64,000 nt of DNA, from contig NZ_FRCP01000011.1 in NCBI RefSeq assembly GCF_900142955.1, forward strand, positions 197,303-261,302, in the 5' to 3' direction. Under the pieces are notes generated by a model. It was not told the DNA's origin and made no database searches. It was given only the letters and a program-made list of their open reading frames with translations. Each line of letters starts with the position of its first letter. The first letter of the stretch is position 1. This stretch comes from Anaerosporobacter mobilis DSM 15930 (GTDB lineage Bacteria; Bacillota; Clostridia; Lachnospirales; Lachnospiraceae). The position numbers and the translations under genes are program-made. Of the stretch, positions 53,625-62,247 are shown piece by piece.

Positions 53625-54314
53625 ATGGACAGTAAGAAGATGGACAGAGAGAAGATTAAAGTTGTTTGTATGGGGGATAGTATAACAGAAGGATTTGGAC
53701 TTGGTGATGATCAGAGCGTGTATTATCCAAGCGTGTTGCAGGAGTTACTTGGAGATTCTTATGAGGTATTCAACAAGGGCGTTTCTGGAAGCTGTGCGAC
53801 GAATACGACCTTAAGTGATGGAAGAGTAGTAGGGTATCCCTATAAAAGACAAGCAAGATATCACGAAGGACTTGCTATTAAAGGTGATATCTATATAGTT
53901 ATGCTTGGGACGAATGATGCGCAAGATGGGCGATATGATGTGGAAGAAGGACAAGATCCTTGTAGCATTCTAATTGATTACGAACCACAGTTTACAAACA
54001 CACTTCAAAGCATTGTCGATGATATTAGAGAAAGTAATGATAAAGCGCAAATCTATATTATAAAACCGGTTCCAATCTTAAACTGTATTTGGAGAAAGCA
54101 CCAACAAAGATATCTTGATCGATTGTTTCCTCATTATGAAGAGGTAGTTCAAGCAAATGATAACATGGTTTTACTTTCTGCGTATGATGCGTTTAAGTCA
54201 TATCAGGATAAACCATTAGAAATGTTGTATCAAGCAGATGGATTGCATCCGAACGCGGAAGGTGCCAAGCTAATTGCCACAATAGTATATAAGGGATTAA
54301 AAGAGAATATGTAA
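53625..54314 (+). CDS. SGNH/GDSL-family hydrolase
   Basis: 229 aa. Block I VCMGDSITEGFG with nucleophile Ser, block II Gly in VSGSCATNT, block III MLGTNDAQD (Asn) and block V DGLHPNAEGAKL (Asp/His) are all present. No signal peptide, so a cytoplasmic esterase/acetylhydrolase acting on imported sugars is likely. It follows rnhA by 20 nt, with ggaagg upstream, and is probably in the same transcript. Confidence 0.92.
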   Translation: MDSKKMDREKIKVVCMGDSITEGFGLGDDQSVYYPSVLQELLGDSYEVFNKGVSGSCATNTTLSDGRVVGYPYKRQARYHEGLAIKGDIYIVMLGTNDAQDGRYDVEEGQDPCSILIDYEPQFTNTLQSIVDDIRESNDKAQIYIIKPVPILNCIWRKHQQRYLDRLFPHYEEVVQANDNMVLLSAYDAFKSYQDKPLEMLYQADGLHPNAEGAKLIATIVYKGLKENM

Positions 54315-54318
54315 TTAC

Positions 54319-54382
54319 AAGCCTTTGTAGCGGATTATTAATATACGTAAGTATATGATTTCGTTTACAAAGGCTTTTTTTA
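54319..54382 (+). terminator. Terminator after the SGNH hydrolase gene
   Basis: aagcctttgta (54319-54329) pairs with tacaaaggctt (54366-54376), with a short inner hairpin around atacgtaagtat, followed by a T run. The 54383-54604 gap holds no other clear feature besides the aggagg site of the next gene. Confidence 0.88.
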
Positions 54383-54604
54383 TTTAGCTAAGTGACATAG
54401 AAAACAAGATTCTATAATTCACAAAGATTGTATAAAAATTATATTATTGGTAATTATTGTAACAAAAGTAGCATATACTTGTATTATGCGTGCTAAGATG
54501 GAAGGTAAGAAATTCACTAATTAGTAATGCATAACATTGTCAACACATGGAGATATATGAGGAATACATGTTAGGAAATCTCGTATAAACATAGGAGGTC
54601 TAGG

Positions 54605-55552
54605 GTGAAACAAATACTGACGAAACAAAAAGTAGGAGATATGTTGTTATTATATCTGTATGATACGAATAACGATAGAATTGGCTTAAGTATGGTACCA
54701 GAGAGTTTAGAAGATAAGATTACATTAGATGGAGATTGGAACATAGAATCTTTGATCCATTTAAAACTTGTTGGAGATCCCTATACTGTGGGCTTTTCTA
54801 GTAGGGGATCGATGCGTTATAGTGGAGCTTCCAAAGAGTTAACGTTTTGTGAGCAATACGTAGAATACAGTATGGGTGCTAAGACAATAGTAACAGTTTT
54901 AGAGAGTAAGAAATTACTTGCTTCTCATAAGGTTAGGTATCAAGATGATGCCAAGACGGTAACGGTAAGCACAGAGATCAAGAATCGTTTTATAAATCCA
55001 ATTACGCTTGAGATGGTTTCAAGCTTTTCAATCTGTGGGTGGCCAATGATTGGAACAGGAATTCGCTCTGACGATATGAAATTATATCGTATGAGGAGGA
55101 GGCAAAGTGCAAAGGGTAAACTAAGAAAAGAAATTATCATAGATGCACAGGTAGAGCCATCACGGAGTCAATACGGTGTTCAAAGTATTTGCTTCGGACA
55201 AGTAGGAGCTTCGCAAGATAAAGAGTATTTCAAAGGAGGAGTAGTAGAGGTACAAAAGTATGGAGTTTGCCTAGGCGCTACGGTTAATTATGATGGAGCT
55301 TATCAAACCGATGTGTATAGTTATGACGATCGTCGTGCTGTTGTAGGAGTATTAGGGGGGAGTAATAAAACCAACTGGACTAAAACGTTACGAAATGGAG
55401 AGAGCTTTGGCACGCCAGAAACGAGTATTAGTGTTGTGGCCGGCGAGGTTGAGATGATTTGCGCTCGCCTTGCTAAAGAAATCCAAACGTCTAAGAAGGA
55501 ATCGGTATTTGCAGATGAGACAAAACTAATTCTTATCAATGAGATAGGATAG
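54605..55552 (+). CDS. GH36-like alpha-galactosidase N-terminal domain remnant
   Basis: 315 aa. Residues 40-150 ('LIHLKLVGDPYTVGFSSRGS', 'TLEMVSSFSICGWPM') and later EPSRSQYGVQSICFGQVG and 'TLRNGESFGTPETSISVVAG' match the N-terminal beta-supersandwich of clostridial GH36 alpha-galactosidases. The catalytic barrel that should follow is missing: a stop comes at 55550-55552 and a C-terminal-domain fragment begins 65 nt later. Conserved aromatic positions look eroded, for example RRRQSAKGKL where the family has a WSAEG-like motif. GTG 54605 has aggagg upstream. Likely a deletion pseudogene part, or a non-catalytic domain protein. Confidence 0.7.
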   Translation: MKQILTKQKVGDMLLLYLYDTNNDRIGLSMVPESLEDKITLDGDWNIESLIHLKLVGDPYTVGFSSRGSMRYSGASKELTFCEQYVEYSMGAKTIVTVLESKKLLASHKVRYQDDAKTVTVSTEIKNRFINPITLEMVSSFSICGWPMIGTGIRSDDMKLYRMRRRQSAKGKLRKEIIIDAQVEPSRSQYGVQSICFGQVGASQDKEYFKGGVVEVQKYGVCLGATVNYDGAYQTDVYSYDDRRAVVGVLGGSNKTNWTKTLRNGESFGTPETSISVVAGEVEMICARLAKEIQTSKKESVFADETKLILINEIG

Positions 55553-55617
55553 GGAACTGGGATAACGACAAGGGGCTGATTCAGCCCCTTTAGACAGATT
55601 AGGAACAATAGGAGCGA

Positions 55618-55950
55618 GTGACTGAAGGTATGGAATTTTATGAAGATATAAAACAAATTTTACGTGATGATGAAAGCAAACAATCTGCAACTAAGATACA
55701 ATCTTATAATCACCCACAAGGCTGGCAGGCGGTAGTAAGAGAGGATAGAGAAGAACAGCAAGTACTGATTGTGGTACATCGTTTTGGAGAGGAAGAAGAA
55801 CCAATATCAATACCGCTACCTAATTATAAAAGATGGACTGTGCAAGGGGATTATTCAACAAAAGGCAAGTCGTATTATATAACAGATCAGAATACACTTG
55901 AGATTCAAGGATTATCGAAATCGGATGCAGCAGGTATATGGCTTAATTAA
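55618..55950 (+). CDS. GH36-like alpha-galactosidase C-terminal domain remnant
   Basis: 110 aa or less (GTG 55618 or ATG 55630). 'EFYEDIKQIL' and 'SYNHPQGWQAVVRED', then LIVVHRFG and LEIQGLSKSDAAGIWLN, resemble the C-terminal beta-domain that closes GH36 alpha-galactosidases. It follows the N-terminal fragment in the same orientation, with no barrel between. The 65-nt junction contains a 20-bp palindrome (aggggctgat at 55571-55580 and its complement). Probably untranslated or functionless as an enzyme. Confidence 0.65.
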   Translation: MTEGMEFYEDIKQILRDDESKQSATKIQSYNHPQGWQAVVREDREEQQVLIVVHRFGEEEEPISIPLPNYKRWTVQGDYSTKGKSYYITDQNTLEIQGLSKSDAAGIWLN

Positions 55951-55977
55951 AGCGTGTCATTCAGACGAGTTTACATT

Positions 55978-56853
55978 CTAATAGTCATATGAGCTATCTT
56001 TGAATGGAGGATTGCTAAGGGAATGGAAACGATATTCAGAAGGTGACAGCCCAGTTACCTTTTTGAACGCATGAGTAAAATTGTGACTATCACTGTATCC
56101 AAGACTATATGCAATCTGTGCAATCGTTTTATTAGTTGTAGTGAGTTCGGCTTTTGCATGTTCCATCATCTCTTTAATAAGATACTGTTTTAAGGAGATG
56201 CCTGACATTTGTTTGAAGAAGGTTGAGATGTATTTTTCATGATATCCAAAGTAAGCGGCCAAGTCAGATACACGAATAACACCGAACTTATTCCAGGTAA
56301 TGTAATCAAGAATATCTTGATACAATTGTTCTTTACCAGAGAATTTATTATCCAGAATGTGCGCCTGTTGATTGTATAATTCTAAGAGAACACCAAGGGC
56401 TAATGTATTAGACGTGTATCCGTGATGATATCTACGATCAGTTTCTTGAAGTTGACTTAATAATATAGTAATACGTTCCATATTAGGAACAACTCCATGG
56501 TTTGGAAGGACTATGGAGTTGTTTTTTTGTAATTGCAGCTCCATATGGATACTAGATATAGGAGCAGTAAAATGTAACCAATAAAAGGAAGCATATGAAG
56601 GTTTAAAACCATATTGCTTCTTAGTTGGGTGCATAATAAGATATTCACCACGAGAGATAGAGTAATGCCTATTCTCGTCAGCGATGTGTAACGTACCGTC
56701 AATCATAAAGAATACTTCATATTCCTGTAATGCTCGGCTCATATGTGTCCATTCGGATGAAGTAGCGGTAAAGATTCCGGTCCATATGTAATTAAACTCT
56801 TCTGTATTTATTAGTTCAGTTAGAAGTAAACTCCAATTCTTATTGTATAACAT
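55978..56853 (-). CDS. AraC family transcriptional regulator
   Basis: 291 aa. N-terminal cupin sensor ('YEVFFMIDGTLHIADENRHY', 'FKPSYASFYWLHFTAPISSI') and C-terminal double helix-turn-helix ('IRVSDLAAYFGYHEKYISTF', 'TIAQIAYSLGYSDSHNFTHA', then GLSPSEYRFH). ATG 56853 is preceded by aaaggtgtg. Divergent, across 417 bp, from the GH127 gene and thus its likely activator. Confidence 0.93.
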   Translation of the reverse strand: MLYNKNWSLLLTELINTEEFNYIWTGIFTATSSEWTHMSRALQEYEVFFMIDGTLHIADENRHYSISRGEYLIMHPTKKQYGFKPSYASFYWLHFTAPISSIHMELQLQKNNSIVLPNHGVVPNMERITILLSQLQETDRRYHHGYTSNTLALGVLLELYNQQAHILDNKFSGKEQLYQDILDYITWNKFGVIRVSDLAAYFGYHEKYISTFFKQMSGISLKQYLIKEMMEHAKAELTTTNKTIAQIAYSLGYSDSHNFTHAFKKVTGLSPSEYRFHSLSNPPFKDSSYDY

Positions 56854-57270
56854 CTTACAAAATCACACCTTTCATAACCTAATAGTATTTATTAATACAT
56901 GGATTAATCGTAAAATATACACAAACTTCGCACTTACAGATATCTTGGAGTAGCCAACTGCTATAGCAGGCGAAAAACCAGCTATCGCTTAGCTTCACAC
57001 GTAGCAGTACTGAAATCTCACGTTGCTCAATTAAGTGCTGATGTGTTCAGATAGTTTTTCTTATGAATATAGCAATTACCTACTCTAAGTGAAGTTTATT
57101 ATGTGTGAAGTTTGGGTTAATAACAGATATAACGAATATGAATTAAGTATATCTAGATTACTTTGTATACACAAGGATAATCTTAGAGATATTGAAAAAT
57201 CACACCATATTACGATTGAATGAATGGTGTAGATTTACTTAAGTGAAAATCATGATAGGAGGAAATAGCA
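56854..57270. other. Gene-free divergent region between AraC and GH127 genes
   Basis: No reading frame of note. It holds a 9-bp direct repeat gtgaagttt (57089-57097, 57105-57113; 16-bp period) and an inverted repeat acaccat/atggtgt (57202-57208, 57224-57230), both plausible regulator sites, and a short inverted repeat around ctgctatagcag (56958-56969). No clear promoter was identified. Confidence 0.35.
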
Positions 57271-59292
57271 ATGAACCAAAAAGAGTATAGTAAACCACTT
57301 AATTTGAGAAGGGTTGATGTAACAGATACCTTTTGGAAGAAGGAGATGGAATTAATTCGGAAAGAAGTTATCCCTTATCAATGGGAGGCTTTGAATGACC
57401 GTGTAGAGGGTGCAGCACCTAGCTATTGTATGCGTAACTTTAAGATTGCAAGCAAGCTTACAAAGGAAAGAAGTTTACATAAAGATGTACCAAAGTTAAT
57501 AGATATCAATTTGAATGGGTTTGAATTTCTACCAGAGGAAGAAAACAAATTGGAAAATCGTTTTTACGGGTATGTATTCCAAGATAGTGATTTTTCAAAG
57601 TGGATTGAAGCTGTTGCATATTCACTTACGCAACACCCTGATGAGCAATTAGAAAAGATTGCAGATGAAGCAATTGATCTTGTATGTGAGGCGCAACAGC
57701 CAAATGGGTATCTTGATACCTTCTACATAATCAATGATATGAATAAAGTGTTCACTAATTTAAGAGATCATCATGAATTATATTGCTTTGGACATCTTGC
57801 AGAAGGTGCGGTAGCGTATTATCAGGCAACAGGTAAGGATAAATTACTAGATGCGGCAAGACGTTATGCAGATTATATAGATTCCGTATTTGGAACTGAG
57901 GAAGGAAAATGTAAGGGGTATCCAGGACATGAAATTGCTGAGATGGCTCTTGTACGTCTATATGATGTAACTGGGGAGACGAAGTATCTTAAATTAAGTG
58001 AATATTTCATAAATCAAAGAGGACAGAAGCCATATTATTTTGATTTGGAATTCAAGGTAGAACCAAAGGATAGGGATGAACTTCGTTATCTATACAATCA
58101 GGCACACCTTCCTGTTCGTGAACAAAAAGAGGCAGTAGGGCATGCCGTTCGTGCTACGTACCTGTATTCGGGTATGGCTGACTTGGCTAGAGTTACCAAG
58201 GATGAGTCGTTGTATGAGGCTTGTGTTAATCTATGGGATAGTATTGTGGATCGCAAGATGTATATAACAGGTGGGATTGGTGGAACACACATGGGAGAAG
58301 CATTTTCGTTTGATTATGACTTGCCTAATGATACAGCGTATGCAGAAACTTGCGCTTCTATTGGATTAGTATTCTTTGCAAGAAGAATGCTTGAGATGAA
58401 AGCTGATTCCAGATTTGCCGATGTGATGGAGAGAACATTATATAATGGTGTTCTCAGTGGTATGGCTTTAGATGGAAAGAGCTTCTTTTATGTAAACCCA
58501 TTAGAAGTTAATCCGCTTGCCTGTAAGAAGGATGAAAGAAAGCAACATGTAAAAGCCAGTAGACAAAAATGGTTTGGCTGCGCATGCTGTCCACCGAATA
58601 TTGCTAGATTAGTAAGTTCCATTGGTTCCTATGCGTATACGGAATCAGAAAACACCCTTTATGTCCATCTTTATATGGGAGCTAATATTCAAAAGACAGT
58701 TGGAGACCATTCATTGCATGTTAAAATAGAATCTGGATTTCCTTGGAATGGAAATGTAACCCTAGAAATAGAAGCTAGTACACCAATAGAAAGTACAATT
58801 GCTCTTCGTATACCAGATTGGTGTGATACCTATACAATTAGTAAGTTACAAGACGATGAAAGAACGATAAGAGATGGATATCTCTATATCACAAAGACTT
58901 GGGAGGGCAAGGAGGAATTGCAACTTGATTTCTTAATGAAATCAAAGATTGTTCATGCGAATCCAAATGTGCGTGAAAACACAGGAAAAGTGGCAATAGT
59001 AAGGGGACCAATCGTATATTGTTTAGAGGGAGTTGATAATGGTGAAGACCTGCATCTTATTCAGATTGAGGAAAAGAATTGTATTATAGAAGAGGCTCTG
59101 GGAAAAATAGAAGAGGAATCCATTATCAAACTTACCGTGTCAGGAGAAAAAGCAGTCGTTAAAGATGAAGAAGTGGCATTGTATCGTACAAAGCCATTGG
59201 AATATAAGAAGGAAGTATTTACTTTAATACCATATTATACTTGGGCAAACCGTGGTGAATCAGAGATGTCAGTCTGGATTCGACAAAAATAA
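57271..59292 (+). CDS. GH127 beta-L-arabinofuranosidase (DUF1680)
   Basis: 673 aa, full length. (alpha/alpha)6-barrel with 'CEAQQPNGYLDTFYI' and 'ITGGIGGTHMGEAFSFDYDL', Glu and Cys of the metal/catalytic site in DTAYAETCASIG, and the nucleophile Cys pair in WFGCACCPPNIARL; beta domains follow. By homology to HypBA1, it removes beta-L-arabinofuranose, using a Zn-bound thiolate Cys nucleophile. No signal peptide: acts on imported arabino-oligosaccharides. taggagg precedes the ATG. Confidence 0.95.
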   Translation: MNQKEYSKPLNLRRVDVTDTFWKKEMELIRKEVIPYQWEALNDRVEGAAPSYCMRNFKIASKLTKERSLHKDVPKLIDINLNGFEFLPEEENKLENRFYGYVFQDSDFSKWIEAVAYSLTQHPDEQLEKIADEAIDLVCEAQQPNGYLDTFYIINDMNKVFTNLRDHHELYCFGHLAEGAVAYYQATGKDKLLDAARRYADYIDSVFGTEEGKCKGYPGHEIAEMALVRLYDVTGETKYLKLSEYFINQRGQKPYYFDLEFKVEPKDRDELRYLYNQAHLPVREQKEAVGHAVRATYLYSGMADLARVTKDESLYEACVNLWDSIVDRKMYITGGIGGTHMGEAFSFDYDLPNDTAYAETCASIGLVFFARRMLEMKADSRFADVMERTLYNGVLSGMALDGKSFFYVNPLEVNPLACKKDERKQHVKASRQKWFGCACCPPNIARLVSSIGSYAYTESENTLYVHLYMGANIQKTVGDHSLHVKIESGFPWNGNVTLEIEASTPIESTIALRIPDWCDTYTISKLQDDERTIRDGYLYITKTWEGKEELQLDFLMKSKIVHANPNVRENTGKVAIVRGPIVYCLEGVDNGEDLHLIQIEEKNCIIEEALGKIEEESIIKLTVSGEKAVVKDEEVALYRTKPLEYKKEVFTLIPYYTWANRGESEMSVWIRQK

Positions 59293-59341
59293 TCATGTAG
59301 TTATTGAAACTATATAATTAAGAAACTGAAACTATTATTTG

Positions 59342-59370
59342 TTGACTATAATACTAAAGAAGTGTATACT
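59342..59370 (+). promoter_or_regulatory. Promoter of the nitronate-monooxygenase-like gene
   Basis: TTGACT (59342-59347), 17 bp, TATACT (59365-59370). The start site falls inside the adjoining palindrome at 59371-59399. Confidence 0.75.
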
Positions 59371-59399
59371 ATAATTAGTTTGAATGTCAAACTAATTAT
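59371..59399. promoter_or_regulatory. 29-bp palindromic operator, FabT-like core
   Basis: Perfect 13-base arms (ataattagtttga, tcaaactaattat) flank ATG. The core AGTTTGA-atg-TCAAACT is close to the TTTGAnnnTCAAA sites bound by MarR-family FabT. It starts directly after the -10 box, a repressor position. Confidence 0.65.
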
Positions 59400-59439
59400 G
59401 AAGATGCTATACAAGAAGAGTATAGGAGGGTATACGTTT

Positions 59440-60495
59440 ATGTTAATGAAGCCACTTATAATAGGACAATTAAAAGCCCGTTTACCAATTATCCAAGGCG
59501 GTATGGGAGTTGGGATAAGCCGTTGCAATCTTGCTGGAGCAGTAGCACTAGAAGGTGGAATTGGTGTTATCTCAACTGCTCAGATTGGCTATGATGAGGA
59601 AGAATTCAGTAGGAATCCAATTGAGGCGAACCTTCGCGCAATTAAGAAACATCTGCAACGAGCAAAAGAAATTGCAAAAGGCGGTATTGTAGGTGTTAAT
59701 ATTATGGTAGCAACGAAACAATACGCAGAATATGTAAAGGCAGCTGTGGAGGCGAAAGCAGATGTTATTATTAGTGGGGCTGGTTTGCCTATTAATTTAC
59801 CAGAATTAGTAAAAGGTAGTGTTAGTAAAATTGCACCTATAGTTTCTAGTTTAAAAGCAACATCCATTATACTTAAAATGTGGGATAGAAAGTATAACAC
59901 AACAGCAGATTTTCTGGTTATTGAAGGTCCTTTAGCAGGTGGCCATTTAGGTTTTCATGAAGATGAGCTGGTTGATATTGACATGGATGCTTATCAGGAA
60001 GAGATTAAGAAGATTATTAGTCTTAAGAAAGAGTACGAAGAAAAGTATAATCAAGAAATCCCTGTTATCGTGGCAGGCGGTATTTTCGATAAAGAGGATG
60101 TAAAACGAGCATTACTTAATGGAGCAGATGGAATTCAAGTGGGAACAAGATTTGTTACGACCAAAGAATGTGATGCATCAGATGCCTATAAACAAGCGTA
60201 TATTAATTGTAAGAAAGAAGATATTCGTATTATAAAGAGTCCAGTAGGAATGCCTGGTAGGGCAATATGGAATCCGTTTCTTGAGAAGCTTACGAAGGGT
60301 AGAAGTGAGATTAAACATTGCTTTGGCTGTTTGGAGCACTGTAATCCTAAGGAGGTGCCGTATTGTATAACAAAGGCACTTACTAATGCAGTGGAAGGTA
60401 AGTTAGAGGAAGGATTAATATTCTGTGGTGACAATGCAGATCGGTTAAAGGAGATTACTACAGTTAAGCAGGTAATGGAAGAGTTGACGGTGTAA
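59440..60495 (+). CDS. Nitronate monooxygenase / FabK-like flavoprotein
   Basis: 351 aa TIM-barrel FMN protein: PIIQGGMGVGISRCNLAGAV, GIGVISTAQIG, IVGVNIMVA, DVIISGAGLPINLP, IEGPLAGGHLGFH (putative catalytic His) and 'PVIVAGGIFDKEDVKRALLN' then GADGIQVGTRFV. A C-terminal Cys-rich piece (HCFGCLEHCNPKEVPYC) is common in clostridial members. The family spans nitroalkane oxidases and enoyl-ACP reductase FabK; a FabT-like operator hints at a lipid link, not proven. ATG 59440 lies 9 nt after aggaggg; the upstream open frame crosses the operator and is rejected. Confidence 0.88.
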   Translation: MLMKPLIIGQLKARLPIIQGGMGVGISRCNLAGAVALEGGIGVISTAQIGYDEEEFSRNPIEANLRAIKKHLQRAKEIAKGGIVGVNIMVATKQYAEYVKAAVEAKADVIISGAGLPINLPELVKGSVSKIAPIVSSLKATSIILKMWDRKYNTTADFLVIEGPLAGGHLGFHEDELVDIDMDAYQEEIKKIISLKKEYEEKYNQEIPVIVAGGIFDKEDVKRALLNGADGIQVGTRFVTTKECDASDAYKQAYINCKKEDIRIIKSPVGMPGRAIWNPFLEKLTKGRSEIKHCFGCLEHCNPKEVPYCITKALTNAVEGKLEEGLIFCGDNADRLKEITTVKQVMEELTV

Positions 60496-60657
60496 TTGAC
60501 AGTATATGTGAGTAATGAACTTTAAACCTTTAAGTTCTTTACCGTTCTCGATTAAGGTTTTGAGCAATAACGGAATAAAGAGAATATAGATAGGTATGTT
60601 CGTAATGTTATATGTAATCTGATTAGATGACGCCCTATGTAAAAGTGATATATTTTA

Positions 60658-60687
60658 TTGACGTTTTGAATGGATACATGATACAAT
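60658..60687 (+). promoter_or_regulatory. Probable promoter of trpB
   Basis: TTGACG (60658-60663), 18 bp, TACAAT (60682-60687) with TGA before it (extended -10). It gives an untranslated leader of about 105 nt. The rest of the 60496-60801 gap holds only a short hairpin (gaactt/aagttc, 60517-60537) that may end the previous transcript. Confidence 0.6.
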
Positions 60688-60801
60688 TAGTTTAATGATT
60701 TAAAACGATGAAGTGCTTACTTTAATACTAAATGTATCGGTATATTGACCTGTACAAAGGTTGAAGATTTGGGCGATAGAAGCGCAGAAAAGAGGAGAAA
60801 T

Positions 60802-62016
60802 ATGGATTACAGAACATACCTAAGAAACTACCCTGATAAAGAAGGAAGATTTGGACCTTACGGTGGAGCTTATCTATCAGATGAATTGACACCAGCTTTC
60901 GAAGAGATTAATGATGCGTATCAAACAATTTGTCATTCTTCGCAATTCATCAGTGAATTGAGAAGAATTCGTAAGGAATTCCAAGGAAGACCAACACCAG
61001 TATATCATTGTGAAAGATTATCTAGAAAGTATGGTAATTGTCAAATCTATCTTAAGAGAGAAGATTTAAATCATACAGGCGCGCATAAATTAAATCATTG
61101 TATGGGTGAAGGGTTACTTGCCAAATACATGGGTAAGAAACGATTGATAGCAGAGACTGGAGCAGGGCAACATGGTGTTGCGCTGGCAACAGCAGCAGCA
61201 TTCTTTGGACTAGAATGTGAGATACATATGGGCGAAGTGGATATTGCAAAACAAGCTCCGAACGTAACGAGAATGAAGATTCTTGGTGCAAAGGTGGTTC
61301 CAGTCACATCAGGGCTTAAGACATTGAAAGAAGCAGTGGATTCTGCATTCGAATCTTATGCTAAGAATTATAAAGACTCTATTTACTGTATTGGTTCTGC
61401 ACTTGGACCACATCCTTTTCCGTTGATGGTACGTGATTTTCAATCAGTTATTGGATATGAGGCAAAGGATCAGTTCAAAGAGATGACAGGGTTATTACCA
61501 GATGTAGTAACTGCTTGTGTTGGTGGTGGAAGTAATTCAGCAGGAATGTTTATTCCATTCTTAGAGGAGCCAGTGGATATAGTTGGTGTAGAGCCACTTG
61601 GTAGAGGCACTAAGCTTGGGGATCATGCCGCTTCTATGACATATGGCGAGAAAGGTGTCATGCACGGATTTGAAAGTATTATGCTAAAAGATGATAAGGG
61701 AGAACCAGCACCAGTGTATTCCATTGCCAGTGGCCTTGATTATCCATCTGTTGGACCAGAGCATGCATTCTTACATGACCTTGGTAGAATTGAATATACA
61801 ACTGCAACAGATGAAGAAGCTATGTCAGCATTCTTTCAATTATCACGATTAGAAGGTATCATTCCGGCAATTGAAAGTTCACATGCTGTAGCATATGCAA
61901 TTCGCAAGGCACAGGAGATGAGGCAAGGTTCCATACTTGTTTGTCTAAGTGGTCGTGGTGACAAGGATATTGATTATGTAGTGGAACATTATGGTCTTGG
62001 AGAACAGTTTTTATAG
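60802..62016 (+). CDS. trpB: Tryptophan synthase beta chain (stand-alone)
   Basis: 404 aa PLP enzyme: GRFGPYGGAYLSDELTPAFE, PLP Lys in LNHTGAHKLNHCMGEG, catalytic Glu in IAETGAGQHGVA, phosphate loop CVGGGSNSAGMF, and 'GLDYPSVGPEHAFLHDLGRI'. It joins indole and serine. The sequence is of the TrpB1 type that normally complexes with TrpA, yet no trpA or other trp gene is nearby. ATG 60802 has agaggag upstream; a further upstream in-frame ATG at 60745 lacks a site. A terminator follows. Confidence 0.95.
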   Translation: MDYRTYLRNYPDKEGRFGPYGGAYLSDELTPAFEEINDAYQTICHSSQFISELRRIRKEFQGRPTPVYHCERLSRKYGNCQIYLKREDLNHTGAHKLNHCMGEGLLAKYMGKKRLIAETGAGQHGVALATAAAFFGLECEIHMGEVDIAKQAPNVTRMKILGAKVVPVTSGLKTLKEAVDSAFESYAKNYKDSIYCIGSALGPHPFPLMVRDFQSVIGYEAKDQFKEMTGLLPDVVTACVGGGSNSAGMFIPFLEEPVDIVGVEPLGRGTKLGDHAASMTYGEKGVMHGFESIMLKDDKGEPAPVYSIASGLDYPSVGPEHAFLHDLGRIEYTTATDEEAMSAFFQLSRLEGIIPAIESSHAVAYAIRKAQEMRQGSILVCLSGRGDKDIDYVVEHYGLGEQFL

Positions 62017-62050
62017 AATAATTTTGGTATAATAATAAAGATATCGAGAG

Positions 62051-62090
62051 AGGGGATTTCACAAATGTGAAATCCCTTTTTAGTTTTTTT
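62051..62090 (+). terminator. Terminator after trpB
   Basis: aggggatttcac (62051-62062) pairs with gtgaaatccctt (62067-62078), with a tetraloop, followed by T-rich sequence. Confidence 0.92.
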
Positions 62091-62167
62091 CTTTTGATTG
62101 AATTTATTGTACAATTGTGGTAACTTCACATCAAAATAGCCATGGGAAAATGGGGTAAATTATTAGA

Positions 62168-62196
62168 TTGACAATATTAATAAACTATAGTAGATT
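62168..62196 (+). promoter_or_regulatory. Promoter of xylA
   Basis: TTGACA (62168-62173), 17-bp spacer, TAGATT (62191-62196); the start site would be near 62203, just before the operator-like repeat. Confidence 0.65.
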
Positions 62197-62207
62197 AAAG
62201 ATATAAC

Positions 62208-62230
62208 AATTAGTTTGGTCACTAAACTAT
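62208..62230. promoter_or_regulatory. XylR-like operator upstream of xylA
   Basis: TAGTTT (62211-62216) and AAACTA (62224-62229) lie in an imperfect palindrome (16 of 19 positions symmetric). The half-site TTAGTTTG is like the xyl operators of bacilli. It is placed between the expected start site and aaggagg (62233-62239), a repressor position. Confidence 0.55.
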
Positions 62231-62247
62231 ATAAGGAGGAAATAAGT

